This document shows positions 54,656 to 62,932 of a stretch of DNA of 63,584 nucleotides, in pieces. The notes beneath the pieces were generated by a model, which did no database searches, was not told the origin of the DNA, and saw nothing but the letters and a program-made list of their open reading frames with translations. The stretch spans positions 1 to 63,584 of the forward strand of contig CAIUGL010000049.1 of assembly GCA_903898715.1 (NCBI GenBank), read 5' to 3'. Source of the DNA: an uncultured Cytophagaceae bacterium. GTDB taxonomy: Bacteria > Bacteroidota > Bacteroidia > Cytophagales > Spirosomataceae. Positions within the stretch are counted from its first letter, which is position 1; every line of letters begins with the position of its first letter. The translations under genes and the position numbers were made by a program.

Positions 54656-54685
54656 CAAAGGTAGGAAAAAAATGATTTTATGCAA
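54656..54685 (-). promoter_or_regulatory. Promoter of the tyrosine operon
   Basis: On the minus strand TTG (54683-54685), a 19-base spacer and TACCTTTG (54656-54663) match the Bacteroidota consensus exactly. Only four bases separate the box from the leader-peptide ATG, so the mRNA is close to leaderless. Confidence 0.75.
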
Positions 54686-55139
54686 ATCCCTTCGGAAAAA
54701 GACCTTTCAAGACCTGAGAAACAAGACTAGGCTCAAAGCCTTTGGACAAACCCGTCCGGTAACACTTTTGGTATTTTTCGTTCGGGGTTCCTGATTTGAG
54801 CGAAGTTGCTTTTTTTTCGAGTAGGACTTTTAGGGCTTCTGTATAATCTCCTTCAGCAATTTCATCCCAATGCGCTTGTATGTCCGAATCTGAAATTCCT
54901 TTTTTACGCAATTCAAACTGAATTTTCCCGCGTCCCCACTTTTTCTGGTTGAATTTGGAGCGGATAAATAGACCAATGAATCTTTGCTCATTCAGGTAAT
55001 TGTTTTCTTGCAACCACTGGATATAATCGTCCTGCAGGTCAGTGCCGTCTAATTCCTGAATTTTTAGTTTGATTTCTGAGATGCAGCGTTCCTGATAGGC
55101 GCAATAGCGGGCCAATTTAGTCAGTATTGCGCTGTCCAT
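54678..55139 (-). CDS. recX: Regulatory protein RecX
   Basis: A RecX-family protein of 153 residues, modulator of RecA filaments. It shows the helical repeats of the family: LARYCAYQERCISEIKLKIQ, then YIQWLQENNYLNEQRFIGLFIRSKFNQKKWGRGKIQFELRKKGISD. The ATG at 55139 lies four bases after the hemA stop; a longer in-frame start overlapping hemA is possible. The tyrosine-operon -33 TTG falls inside its last codons. Confidence 0.88.
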   Translation of the reverse strand: MDSAILTKLARYCAYQERCISEIKLKIQELDGTDLQDDYIQWLQENNYLNEQRFIGLFIRSKFNQKKWGRGKIQFELRKKGISDSDIQAHWDEIAEGDYTEALKVLLEKKATSLKSGTPNEKYQKCYRTGLSKGFEPSLVSQVLKGLFPKGFA

Positions 55140-55143
55140 GCGA

Positions 55144-56415
55144 TTAGGATTCGTGCTCTTCGAATTGCTCGAGGTTGAAGAGGTCATTCAATACATCCAC
55201 CATCGTTTCAGAATCCCCACGTTTGCAGGCTGCTTTCAAATGAATAATGGGTTGCTTGATGATTTTTTGTACCAAAGAAGCTGTGATTTTTTCTAGTTTC
55301 TCTACTTCTTCTGCACTTAGACCTTTCAGGTGACGATTGATTTCTTCCTTGCGGATTTGCTCCAAAGCACCTTTTAATTTGTGAATGGTCGGTGAAACTT
55401 CCATCTCTTTAGACCAATCATTGAAGCTTTCAATACTTTCCTCGATGATGACACGCACATCTGGAATGGATGCCATGCGGGCAGCTAAAGCCTCATCTGC
55501 ACGTTCTTTCAACGAATCGATGTTATATAACAAGATGCCTGATACTTTTTCAACGGCTTCTTCAATGCTCCGAGGAACAGATAAATCGATGAAATATTTA
55601 AATGAAAGTAATTGCATGCCTTTCAATTTCTCTTGTGTGATGATTGGAGCATCTGTCCGTACGGAGGATATGATAATGTCAGCTGCCTCAACTTCCTTGC
55701 AGATATCTTCAAACGGAGCGACACGGAAGTTTTTCCCTTGTGCCACGCGTTCTGCTTTTTCGATGGTCCGGTTCATCACCGTCACCTCAGCAAAATCTTT
55801 ATCCTCTAAATTTTTACATACGTCAATCCCAATTTCACCTAATCCTAAGATTAAGATTTTAGGTGTAGCAATGGCTTGAGCTAGTTCCTCCGCTAGGGCA
55901 ACGGTCGCATAAGAAACAGATGCAGCTCCGTCACGGAATGAGGTTTCTTGCGCTACGCGCTTATTCGAATAGAAAATGGTATGCATTAAGCGATGCAAAT
56001 ATGGTCCGGCCATGTTCAGGTCGGCTGCCAATTGATACGCTTTTTTTATCTGGTTTGGAATCTGTAGGTCACCTACCACTTTAGATTGTAAGCCAGTAGC
56101 AACCTCAAAAAGGTGTTTCAAGGAATCGTTAGTTTCATCCATTTGGATGAAGTAATGCACATAATCGCTGGTATTTGTTAGTCCTTTTTCGATTAACAAT
56201 GCCTTAATTAGGTCATTTGAGATGGATTCTTGTGAGGTGTAATATAGTTCGGTGCGGTTGCACGTCGATACAATCAATAATTCTTGTAGGCCGAATAAAT
56301 CTTTACACTTGAGTGTAAATGCCCGACTTTCTTCCTCGCTCAATGCAACCATTTCCCGAATGGTGAGTGGTGCGCTGCGATGAGAAATACTTACTGACTT
56401 AAACGGTGTGATCAT
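55144..56415 (-). CDS. hemA: Glutamyl-tRNA reductase
   Basis: A 423-residue enzyme that reduces glutamyl-tRNA to glutamate-1-semialdehyde, the first step of tetrapyrrole synthesis by the C5 route. The catalytic Cys52 is in VSTCNRTELYY. VVGDLQIPNQIKKAY takes the place of the common GExQI motif. The NADPH domain has ILILGLGEIGIDVCKNL, and the C-terminal dimerisation helix carries HLKAACKRGD. It is followed by recX. A regulatory link to the haem-binding FG-GAP proteins in this window is not implied. Confidence 0.95.
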   Translation of the reverse strand: MITPFKSVSISHRSAPLTIREMVALSEEESRAFTLKCKDLFGLQELLIVSTCNRTELYYTSQESISNDLIKALLIEKGLTNTSDYVHYFIQMDETNDSLKHLFEVATGLQSKVVGDLQIPNQIKKAYQLAADLNMAGPYLHRLMHTIFYSNKRVAQETSFRDGAASVSYATVALAEELAQAIATPKILILGLGEIGIDVCKNLEDKDFAEVTVMNRTIEKAERVAQGKNFRVAPFEDICKEVEAADIIISSVRTDAPIITQEKLKGMQLLSFKYFIDLSVPRSIEEAVEKVSGILLYNIDSLKERADEALAARMASIPDVRVIIEESIESFNDWSKEMEVSPTIHKLKGALEQIRKEEINRHLKGLSAEEVEKLEKITASLVQKIIKQPIIHLKAACKRGDSETMVDVLNDLFNLEQFEEHES

Positions 56416-56442
56416 TCGATTATTCGTGCAAAAACTAGTTTA

Positions 56443-56475
56443 CAAAAGTACAACGCAAAAATTAAAATTTGACAA
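56443..56475 (-). promoter_or_regulatory. Promoter of hemA
   Basis: TACTTTTG on the minus strand (56443-56450) is an exact TAnnTTTG box, with a TTG about 22 bases further upstream. The ATG lies 27 bases downstream of the box. Confidence 0.5.
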
Positions 56476-56522
56476 GTCTTTGCAATAAAATCGTAATTTA
56501 GATAAAGTTTAATTAGACGCAC

Positions 56523-57347
56523 ATGGACTTCAGAAACAAAACAGTTTTCATTACTGGTTCCTCTCGAGGTATTGGTTTGGAAATAGCTAAAAAATTAGCC
56601 TCATTAGGTGCAAACATCATTATCGCTGCCAAAACAGCTGAACCTCATCCCAAATTACAAGGGACTATTTTTTCCGCCGCAGAAGAGATTGAACGCTTAG
56701 GAGGTCGTGCCCTGCCTTGCATGGTCGACATTCGTGATGAAAATCAGGTTTTTGAAGCGGTCAATCAAGCGGTGGCCACGTTCGGAGGTATCGATATTTT
56801 AATCAATAATGCATCAGCTATTCAGTTGACAGGGACTCTAGAAACAGAGATGAAGCGATTCGATCTGATGCATGGGGTAAATGCCCGCGGGACTTTTTTG
56901 GTTTCTAAAGCCTGCCTACCTCACTTAATGAAGTCGGCAAATCCACACGTCCTAACCCTTTCGCCTCCGTTGAATTTTGAGGCGCGTTGGTTTAAGCATC
57001 ATGTTGCCTATTCGATGGCAAAATTTGGCATGTCATTAGTAACGTTAGGAATGTCTGCAGAATTTGAGGGTAAAGTAGCTTTTAATTCTTTGTGGCCGCG
57101 TACCATTATTGCGACAGCTGCCATCGAATTTGCCGTGGGGAATGCGGATATGATGCGCAATGCGCGTAAGCCGAGTATCATGGCGGATGCCGCAGCGGTC
57201 ATTTTATCACGCGATCATAAGACTTGTACGGGTCATTATTTTATCGATGATGCGGTCCTGGCCGAAGAAGGTATAACAGACTTCAGCGCTTATAAAGTGG
57301 ATCCAACGGTGGATGATCGCTCTTTAATTCCAGACTTTTTTATTTAA
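56523..57347 (+). CDS. Short-chain dehydrogenase, HSDL2-like
   Basis: A 274-residue SDR. The cofactor motif is ITGSSRGIGLEIAKKL with AAKTAEPHPKLQGTI after it, a combination typical of hydroxysteroid-dehydrogenase-like protein 2 and related bacterial SDRs. INNASAIQ, LSPPLN at the catalytic-serine position (no obvious Ser directly before the Tyr motif) and YSMAKFGMSL with the active-site Tyr and Lys follow. Its stop overlaps the ATG of the YheT-like hydrolase (TAATG). Substrate unknown. Confidence 0.88.
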   Translation: MDFRNKTVFITGSSRGIGLEIAKKLASLGANIIIAAKTAEPHPKLQGTIFSAAEEIERLGGRALPCMVDIRDENQVFEAVNQAVATFGGIDILINNASAIQLTGTLETEMKRFDLMHGVNARGTFLVSKACLPHLMKSANPHVLTLSPPLNFEARWFKHHVAYSMAKFGMSLVTLGMSAEFEGKVAFNSLWPRTIIATAAIEFAVGNADMMRNARKPSIMADAAAVILSRDHKTCTGHYFIDDAVLAEEGITDFSAYKVDPTVDDRSLIPDFFI

Positions 57348-58300
57348 TGCACAATTACAATCCTCCTATTTGGTTACCTGAAGGTCATACACAAAGTATT
57401 TACCCGGCACTTTTTCGGAAAATTTCAGACATGCTTCCGAAGACGGAACGATTGGAATTACCAGATGGCGACTTTGTTGATTTAGATTGGTATATCCGAT
57501 CGGGTACGCTGTCACAAAAACCCTTAGTAATTGTGTCGCATGGATTGGAGGGGAGTAGTCGCCGACCGTACGTTACGGGATTGATCCGCGCATTGCCTAA
57601 TTTTCATGCGCTCGCATGGAATTACCGGAGCTGTTCAGGTGAGCCCAATCGAAATTTGCGCTTTTACCACAGTGGAGCTACGGATGATTTAGACCACGTG
57701 ATTCAACATGCTATTTCATTGGGCGTACGCGATATCTATCTGGCAGGATTCAGTTTAGGGGGCAACTTGACACTAAAATGGTTGGGTGAACACGCGGAAA
57801 AAGCTTCAAAATTCATTCGAAAAGCTGTAGCATTTTCTGTACCTTTACACCTTTCCAGCAGTAGTCAGCAATTGACTCGCCGGGAAAACAGCCTCTACAC
57901 ACATCGCTTCTTACAAACGCTATTAGAAAAAGTGACTGAAAAGTCGGCCCGATATCCACAGGATATTACGCCGTCTATGCTTTCCGCTATTGGTAGTTTG
58001 TACGATTTTGATGATGTCATAACAGGCCCATTACATGGATTTAAGGATGCAGAGGACTATTATGAACAAAATAGTTCCTTGTATTTCCTCGATCGTATTC
58101 GTGTTCCAACCCTCGTGGTGAATGCGAAAAACGATCCTTTTTTGTCGCAGGAATGTCTTCCTGAAGCGATTCAGTCTGATCATGTTCAGATTGAGTTGCC
58201 CAAACAAGGAGGACATTGCGGGTTTTATCCTCGGAATTATCGGGGAGAAACTTGGTCCGAACAACGGGCTGCGAGCTGGTTTAAGGAAATTGAAATTTGA
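57347..58300 (+). CDS. YheT-like alpha/beta hydrolase
   Basis: A 317-residue alpha/beta-hydrolase of the YheT/ABHD1-3 group. It starts with the typical WLPEGHTQSIYPALF and contains VIVSHGLEGSSRRPY, WNYRSCSGEPN, the nucleophile elbow GFSLGGNLTLKWLGE, the likely acid in NAKNDPFLS and the histidine in GGHCGFYPR. It is thought to be an esterase, perhaps on lipids; the substrate is unknown. It is coupled to the upstream SDR and followed after four bases by serBA. Confidence 0.9.
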   Translation: MHNYNPPIWLPEGHTQSIYPALFRKISDMLPKTERLELPDGDFVDLDWYIRSGTLSQKPLVIVSHGLEGSSRRPYVTGLIRALPNFHALAWNYRSCSGEPNRNLRFYHSGATDDLDHVIQHAISLGVRDIYLAGFSLGGNLTLKWLGEHAEKASKFIRKAVAFSVPLHLSSSSQQLTRRENSLYTHRFLQTLLEKVTEKSARYPQDITPSMLSAIGSLYDFDDVITGPLHGFKDAEDYYEQNSSLYFLDRIRVPTLVVNAKNDPFLSQECLPEAIQSDHVQIELPKQGGHCGFYPRNYRGETWSEQRAASWFKEIEI

Positions 58301-58304
58301 TTAT

Positions 58305-60215
58305 ATGTCTACTAAGGAGCTGGAACAATTAACGATTGTCATCGATTTTGACAGTACATTCACCAAGGTCGAGGGCCTCGATGAATTAGCGCGCATCGCG
58401 TTAGAAGGGAATGCCAAACAAGCTGAGATCGTGGGAAAGATTCGCGAAATCACCGACAAAGGGATGACCGGAAATTATTCATTCGCAGATTCATTGCGAG
58501 ATCGCGTGGCGTTATTGCCTGCGAATCGTTCGCATGTAGACCAATTAATCACTTTCTTAAAGGGCAAAATTTCAGAATCATTTAAGCGCAATAAAACGTT
58601 TATCAAAGAGCATGCAGATCAAATTTTAATTGTCTCTAGCGGCTTCAAAGATTTTATCGTTCCTGTCGTAGAAGAAATGGGTATTGCCGCTGCGAATGTG
58701 TACGCGAATACGTTTACGTATGATGCCGACGGTACCATTACGGGATATGATCAAGCTAATTTGCTATCTCAAGATCGCGGTAAAGTTAGTTTATTGCAAT
58801 CATTAGCTTTAGACGGAGAAGTCTATGTGATCGGTGATGGATATACAGATTATGAATTACGCGAGGCAGGCTTAGCCAATAAGTTTTTCGCGTTTACAGA
58901 GAACGTTTCACGCAAAGCGGTGACTGATAAAGCGGATTTTGTGGTTCCCTCGTTGGATGAGTTTTTATATCTCAATGGCTTAAGTCGGGCACAGTCCTAT
59001 CCAAAATCACGTATCAAGGTTCTATTATTAGAGAACGTGCATCCAGCGGCTGTTCAATTATTCAAGAAGGAAGGTTTCCAAGTTGAATTGTTGAAGGGTG
59101 CTTTGGACGAGGAAGAATTGATTGAGAAAATCAAGGATGTCTCGATCATCGGTTTGCGTTCAAAAACTAATTTAACAAAGAAGGTACTCGAACATCCAAA
59201 TGCAGCCCGATTGATGTGTGTGGGTGCTTTTTGCATCGGTACCAATCAAATTGATTTGGCAGAATGTGAGAATCGCGGGATTGCCGTATTTAATGCGCCT
59301 TATTCAAATACACGAAGTGTCGTCGAATTATCGATTGGCTTAATGGTGATGTTGACCCGTAACATTTTCGAAAAATCTACGAAGATGCACGCTGGTGTTT
59401 GGGATAAATCAGCGACCAATTCGTTCGAAATTCGCGGAAAGAAAATCGGTTTAGTTGGTTACGGAAATATCGGTACACAGATTTCTGTCATCGCGGAGGC
59501 ATTAGGTATGGAGGTTTATTTCTTCGATATCGTAGACAAATTAGCGCTCGGTAACGCCAAAAAATGTAATAGCTTAAAGGAATTGTTGTCGACCGTCGAT
59601 TTCGTGAGTTTACACGTAGATGGGCGTAAATCAAATACGGACATCATCGGAAAGCAAGAGTTTTCTTGGATGAAAGACAATGTGATCTTCTTGAACTTAT
59701 CACGGGGTCACGTCGTTCAAATCCCCGCATTAGTGGAGGCGATTAAATCAGGTAAGATTTGGGGTGCGGCAATCGACGTATTTCCGTATGAACCGAAAAC
59801 GAACGATGAGGAATTTGTCAATGAATTACGAGGCTTGCCTAATGTCATTTTGATGCCACACATTGGTGGAAGTACAGAAGAAGCGCAGGCGAATATCGGG
59901 GAGTTTGTGCCTTCGAAGTTGTTGCAATTCATGAACAATGGTAGTACATACGGTTCGGTGAATTTCCCAGAACTGCAGTTACCACCTTTGGAAAATGCAC
60001 ACCGTTTGTTGCATATACACCACAATGTGCCGGGTATTTTGGCACAAATTAATAATGTATTTGCCAAATACCATGTGAATATCATCGGTCAATATTTGAA
60101 AACGACGGAGCAGACAGGTTATGTGATTACGGATGTCGCGAAAGAATATGCGGAGGAAATTGTCAATGAGTTGAAATTGATTGATAATACGATCAAATTC
60201 AGAATGTTATATTAA
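58305..60215 (+). CDS. Bifunctional phosphoserine phosphatase - phosphoglycerate dehydrogenase (SerB-SerA fusion)
   Basis: A 636-residue fusion. Residues 1-215 are a HAD phosphatase of the SerB type: DFDST with Asp14 and Asp16, then IVSSGFKDFI and GDGYTDYELREAGL. After a short linker, residues from about 236 form D-3-phosphoglycerate dehydrogenase: the Rossmann motif GLVGYGNIGTQIS near 382, VSLHVDGRKSN, ILMPHIGGSTEEAQ with the catalytic His, and a C-terminal ACT domain (HHNVPGILAQINNVFAKYHVNI, about 565-636) for serine feedback. The ATG at 58305 was chosen because an upstream extension would overlap the YheT-like gene. With serC directly downstream, all three steps of serine synthesis are encoded here. 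Confidence 0.92.
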   Translation: MSTKELEQLTIVIDFDSTFTKVEGLDELARIALEGNAKQAEIVGKIREITDKGMTGNYSFADSLRDRVALLPANRSHVDQLITFLKGKISESFKRNKTFIKEHADQILIVSSGFKDFIVPVVEEMGIAAANVYANTFTYDADGTITGYDQANLLSQDRGKVSLLQSLALDGEVYVIGDGYTDYELREAGLANKFFAFTENVSRKAVTDKADFVVPSLDEFLYLNGLSRAQSYPKSRIKVLLLENVHPAAVQLFKKEGFQVELLKGALDEEELIEKIKDVSIIGLRSKTNLTKKVLEHPNAARLMCVGAFCIGTNQIDLAECENRGIAVFNAPYSNTRSVVELSIGLMVMLTRNIFEKSTKMHAGVWDKSATNSFEIRGKKIGLVGYGNIGTQISVIAEALGMEVYFFDIVDKLALGNAKKCNSLKELLSTVDFVSLHVDGRKSNTDIIGKQEFSWMKDNVIFLNLSRGHVVQIPALVEAIKSGKIWGAAIDVFPYEPKTNDEEFVNELRGLPNVILMPHIGGSTEEAQANIGEFVPSKLLQFMNNGSTYGSVNFPELQLPPLENAHRLLHIHHNVPGILAQINNVFAKYHVNIIGQYLKTTEQTGYVITDVAKEYAEEIVNELKLIDNTIKFRMLY

Positions 60216-60216
60216 T

Positions 60217-61293
60217 ATGAGCACGTTTTTTACACCCGGTCCTGCAGCCTTATTCCCTACCGTTGAGGCACATTATGCAGCGGCATTTCGTCAAAATATT
60301 GGATCGATTTCACATCGTTCGGCGGCATTTCGTAAGATTTACCAACATGCCGATGAGCAGTTGCGCCAATTATTTGCCTTGCCGAAAGAAACTGCGGTGT
60401 TGTTTACAGGATCGGCTACGGAGATTTGGGAGCGAGCGATTATGAATTCTGTGGAGCATGAAAGTTTTCACTTAGTGAACGGCTCCTTTTCAAAGAAGTT
60501 TTTTGATTTTTCCCAAGAGCTTCACAAATATGCGCATGCGATGCATAAGCCTTTTGGTGAGGGTTTTGATGCGGCAGAAGTGACGGTGCCAGAATATGCG
60601 GAGTTGATTTGTTGCACGGCCAATGAAACCAGTTCCGGTGTTCAGATGCGCGCAGCTGAGATTCATAAGATTAAGAAGGCAAACAAAGATAAGTTGGTGA
60701 TGGTGGACATGGTTTCATCCGCTCCTTATCCGAATTTAGATTTCAATTTAGTTGATTCGGCGATGTTTTCGGTGCAAAAAGCATTTGGAATGCCGGCAGG
60801 TTTAGGTGTTTGGATTGCGAATGAAAAGATGCTAGCGAAGGCGGAGCGCATGAAACTTCACGGAGATACGGTGGGAACCTATCATTCGTTACCGAGTCTT
60901 TGGGAGAATTACAAGAATTTTGAAACACCTGAAACGCCCAATGTGATGGGGATATATGTGTTGGGAAAAGTGGCCGAGGATTTCAATCGTATTGGGGCAG
61001 ATGTGATGCGGAAGGAAACGGATCGCAAAGCAAAGGCATTATATGATTTTGCCAAGAAGTCGGACCAATTTGACATATTTGTAACAAATGAGTCACATCG
61101 TTCGGCGACTGTTGTGGTCTTAAACTGCAAGCAGATGGCTGGCGATGTCATCAAACAAGTACAGGCGAAAAGTGATTTTATTTTGGGAGCGGGATATGGA
61201 AAAATGAAGGAGACCCAAATACGGATTGCGAATTTTCCAGCAGTAAATTTGGACCAGGTGGAGGCTTTAATAGCTACATTGGGTTCGTTATAA
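60217..61293 (+). CDS. serC: Phosphoserine aminotransferase (class V)
   Basis: A PLP enzyme of 358 residues that makes phosphoserine from 3-phosphohydroxypyruvate and glutamate. It opens with FFTPGPAALFP and SISHRSAAFRKIY, has TGSATEIWERA and TANETSSGVQM, and the PLP lysine is Lys188 in MFSVQKAFGMPAGLGVWI. The sequence belongs to the class V group rather than the classical E. coli SerC type. It starts one base after the SerB-SerA fusion stop, which strongly supports the assignment. The ATG at 60217 was preferred over an in-frame ATG at 60181 inside the fusion gene. Confidence 0.87.
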   Translation: MSTFFTPGPAALFPTVEAHYAAAFRQNIGSISHRSAAFRKIYQHADEQLRQLFALPKETAVLFTGSATEIWERAIMNSVEHESFHLVNGSFSKKFFDFSQELHKYAHAMHKPFGEGFDAAEVTVPEYAELICCTANETSSGVQMRAAEIHKIKKANKDKLVMVDMVSSAPYPNLDFNLVDSAMFSVQKAFGMPAGLGVWIANEKMLAKAERMKLHGDTVGTYHSLPSLWENYKNFETPETPNVMGIYVLGKVAEDFNRIGADVMRKETDRKAKALYDFAKKSDQFDIFVTNESHRSATVVVLNCKQMAGDVIKQVQAKSDFILGAGYGKMKETQIRIANFPAVNLDQVEALIATLGSL

Positions 61294-61305
61294 GTTAAAC
61301 CTACT

Positions 61306-62298
61306 ATGAAAACAAATCAACCCATTCGTTGGGGTATACTCGCATGCGGAGGCATTGCGCGTAAATTTGCCGACGATCTTACGCATGCCAAAAATGGCCA
61401 TTTAGCTGCTGTTTCCTCCCGAGATATCAAACGGGCTCAGGAATTTGCTTCCCATTATGACCCTTCCGTGAAGGCATTTGGCTCATATGAAGACATGCTT
61501 TCCAGTGGAGAAATTGATGTGGTATATATTGCTTCACCGCATGGCTTGCATTATGAACATACGATGCTGTGTTTGGAAGCGGGAATTCCTGTATTATGCG
61601 AAAAGGCATTTGCTATCAATAGCAAGCAGGTCGCTGCGATGATTGCGAAGGCGCGCGAAAAGAAGTTGTTTTTAATGGAGGCTTTATGGACGCGTTTCCA
61701 TCCGTCCATTGCCAAATTACAAGAAATCATTGCTTCAGGACTTATTGGAGATATCAAACATGTGGTGGCAGATTTTGGCTTTAAGGCTGAATATGATGAG
61801 GAGGCTCGTTGGTTTAATCCACATCTGACTGGAGGATCATTGTTGGACATCGGTATTTACCCTTTATTTATTTCGAAACTGTTATTAGGCCAACCGCTTG
61901 AAATGAAGGCGACGGGCGTGATGGCACCATCTGGGGTAGATATGAATTGCTCGATTGCGACGAAATATGCCTCTGGTGCTACGGCAAGTTTGTTTTCGAC
62001 GTTTGCTGCGCAAACGGATACAACCTGCACGGTATATGGAACGCTTGGTAAAATTTATATGCACCCGCGTTTTCATGAAACGAAGGGGATGACTTTGACG
62101 ATTTATGGGGGAGAGGAGATTGTGATGGAGACGGAGCGTTTAGGTTGGGGATATAGTTATGAAGCGGATGCCGTGCAAGTAGATTTGCATGCAGGGCGTA
62201 CGGAAAATGCGTGGATGTCGCATCAATTTAGTCAGGAATTGATGGGATTATTAGATGAAATTCGTTCACAAATAGGTTTAACATATCCAAATGAATAA
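61306..62298 (+). CDS. Gfo/Idh/MocA-family oxidoreductase
   Basis: A 330-residue NAD(P)-dependent dehydrogenase of the glucose-fructose oxidoreductase/inositol dehydrogenase family. The N-terminal Rossmann part is RWGILACGGIARKFADDL with AVSSRDIKRAQEFA, then YIASPHGLHYEHTMLCLEAG and CEKAFAIN (the EKP-like motif, here with Ala). The C-terminal domain includes GGSLLDIGIYPLFI with the catalytic-region Asp and Tyr. Substrate is probably a sugar or dihydrodiol-like compound. It overlaps the next gene by eight bases. Confidence 0.88.
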   Translation: MKTNQPIRWGILACGGIARKFADDLTHAKNGHLAAVSSRDIKRAQEFASHYDPSVKAFGSYEDMLSSGEIDVVYIASPHGLHYEHTMLCLEAGIPVLCEKAFAINSKQVAAMIAKAREKKLFLMEALWTRFHPSIAKLQEIIASGLIGDIKHVVADFGFKAEYDEEARWFNPHLTGGSLLDIGIYPLFISKLLLGQPLEMKATGVMAPSGVDMNCSIATKYASGATASLFSTFAAQTDTTCTVYGTLGKIYMHPRFHETKGMTLTIYGGEEIVMETERLGWGYSYEADAVQVDLHAGRTENAWMSHQFSQELMGLLDEIRSQIGLTYPNE

Positions 62299-62932
62299 GA
62301 TACTCTTTGCCTTATTGCTTTTCGTAAGCACCTCATTAGTAGCCCAATATCCGTTTGAAAAGGAAATTGTTGCTTACGAGAAACAAGATTCGTTGGCCAT
62401 GCCTGCCAAGGGACAAATTCTATTCATAGGCTCTTCAAGTTTTCGTTTGTGGAAGACTTTTGCTACCGATATGCAGGGCTTACCTCCCGCGATTAATCGG
62501 GGGTTTGGCGGATCAACCTTAGCGGATGCTTTGTATTATTTTGATCGGATGGTGGTGAAATATCAGCCGAAGTGGGTGATCATGTATGAGGGCGACAATG
62601 ATTTAGCGAAGGGGAAAACACCGGAGGTCATTGCGGCTGAATACGATGAATTTAAAGCGCGTTTAGCGAAGCAGGTTCCCGGAGCAAAATTAGTTTTTGT
62701 GGCTGCAAGGCCAAGTTTAGCTCGGACCGCTTTATTGGCCAAACAACGCGAGCTGAATAGTTTGATTCAGTCAAAAGGTGGATATTTTATTGATATGCAT
62801 ACCCCATTTTTCTTGCCCGATGGGTCGTTGATGCAAGATATTTTTGTGGCCGACAAGCTTCATTTGAATGAGAAGGGCTATGTGATTTTTGCGAATCAAA
62901 TTCGCGCATTTGTTCTAAAATATGTTAAGTAA
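62291..62932 (+). CDS. SGNH/GDSL hydrolase, exported
   Basis: A 213-residue secreted esterase-like protein with a signal peptide (ILFALLLFVSTSLVA). The four SGNH blocks are present: the nucleophile in ILFIGSSSFRLW, Gly in INRGFGGSTLADAL, Asn in MYEGDNDLA and the Asp/His pair in DKLHLNEKGY. It may remove acyl groups from envelope sugars. It overlaps the upstream oxidoreductase by eight bases and the downstream regulator gene by 11 bases, so the three are one operon. Confidence 0.88.
   Translation: MNKILFALLLFVSTSLVAQYPFEKEIVAYEKQDSLAMPAKGQILFIGSSSFRLWKTFATDMQGLPPAINRGFGGSTLADALYYFDRMVVKYQPKWVIMYEGDNDLAKGKTPEVIAAEYDEFKARLAKQVPGAKLVFVAARPSLARTALLAKQRELNSLIQSKGGYFIDMHTPFFLPDGSLMQDIFVADKLHLNEKGYVIFANQIRAFVLKYVK

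Noticed and set aside
58122-58304. Longer open frame before the SerB-SerA fusion
   Set aside because: It overlaps the YheT-like gene in another frame and has no similarity to the phosphatase; the ATG at 58305 starts the normal HAD N-terminus four bases after the previous stop.
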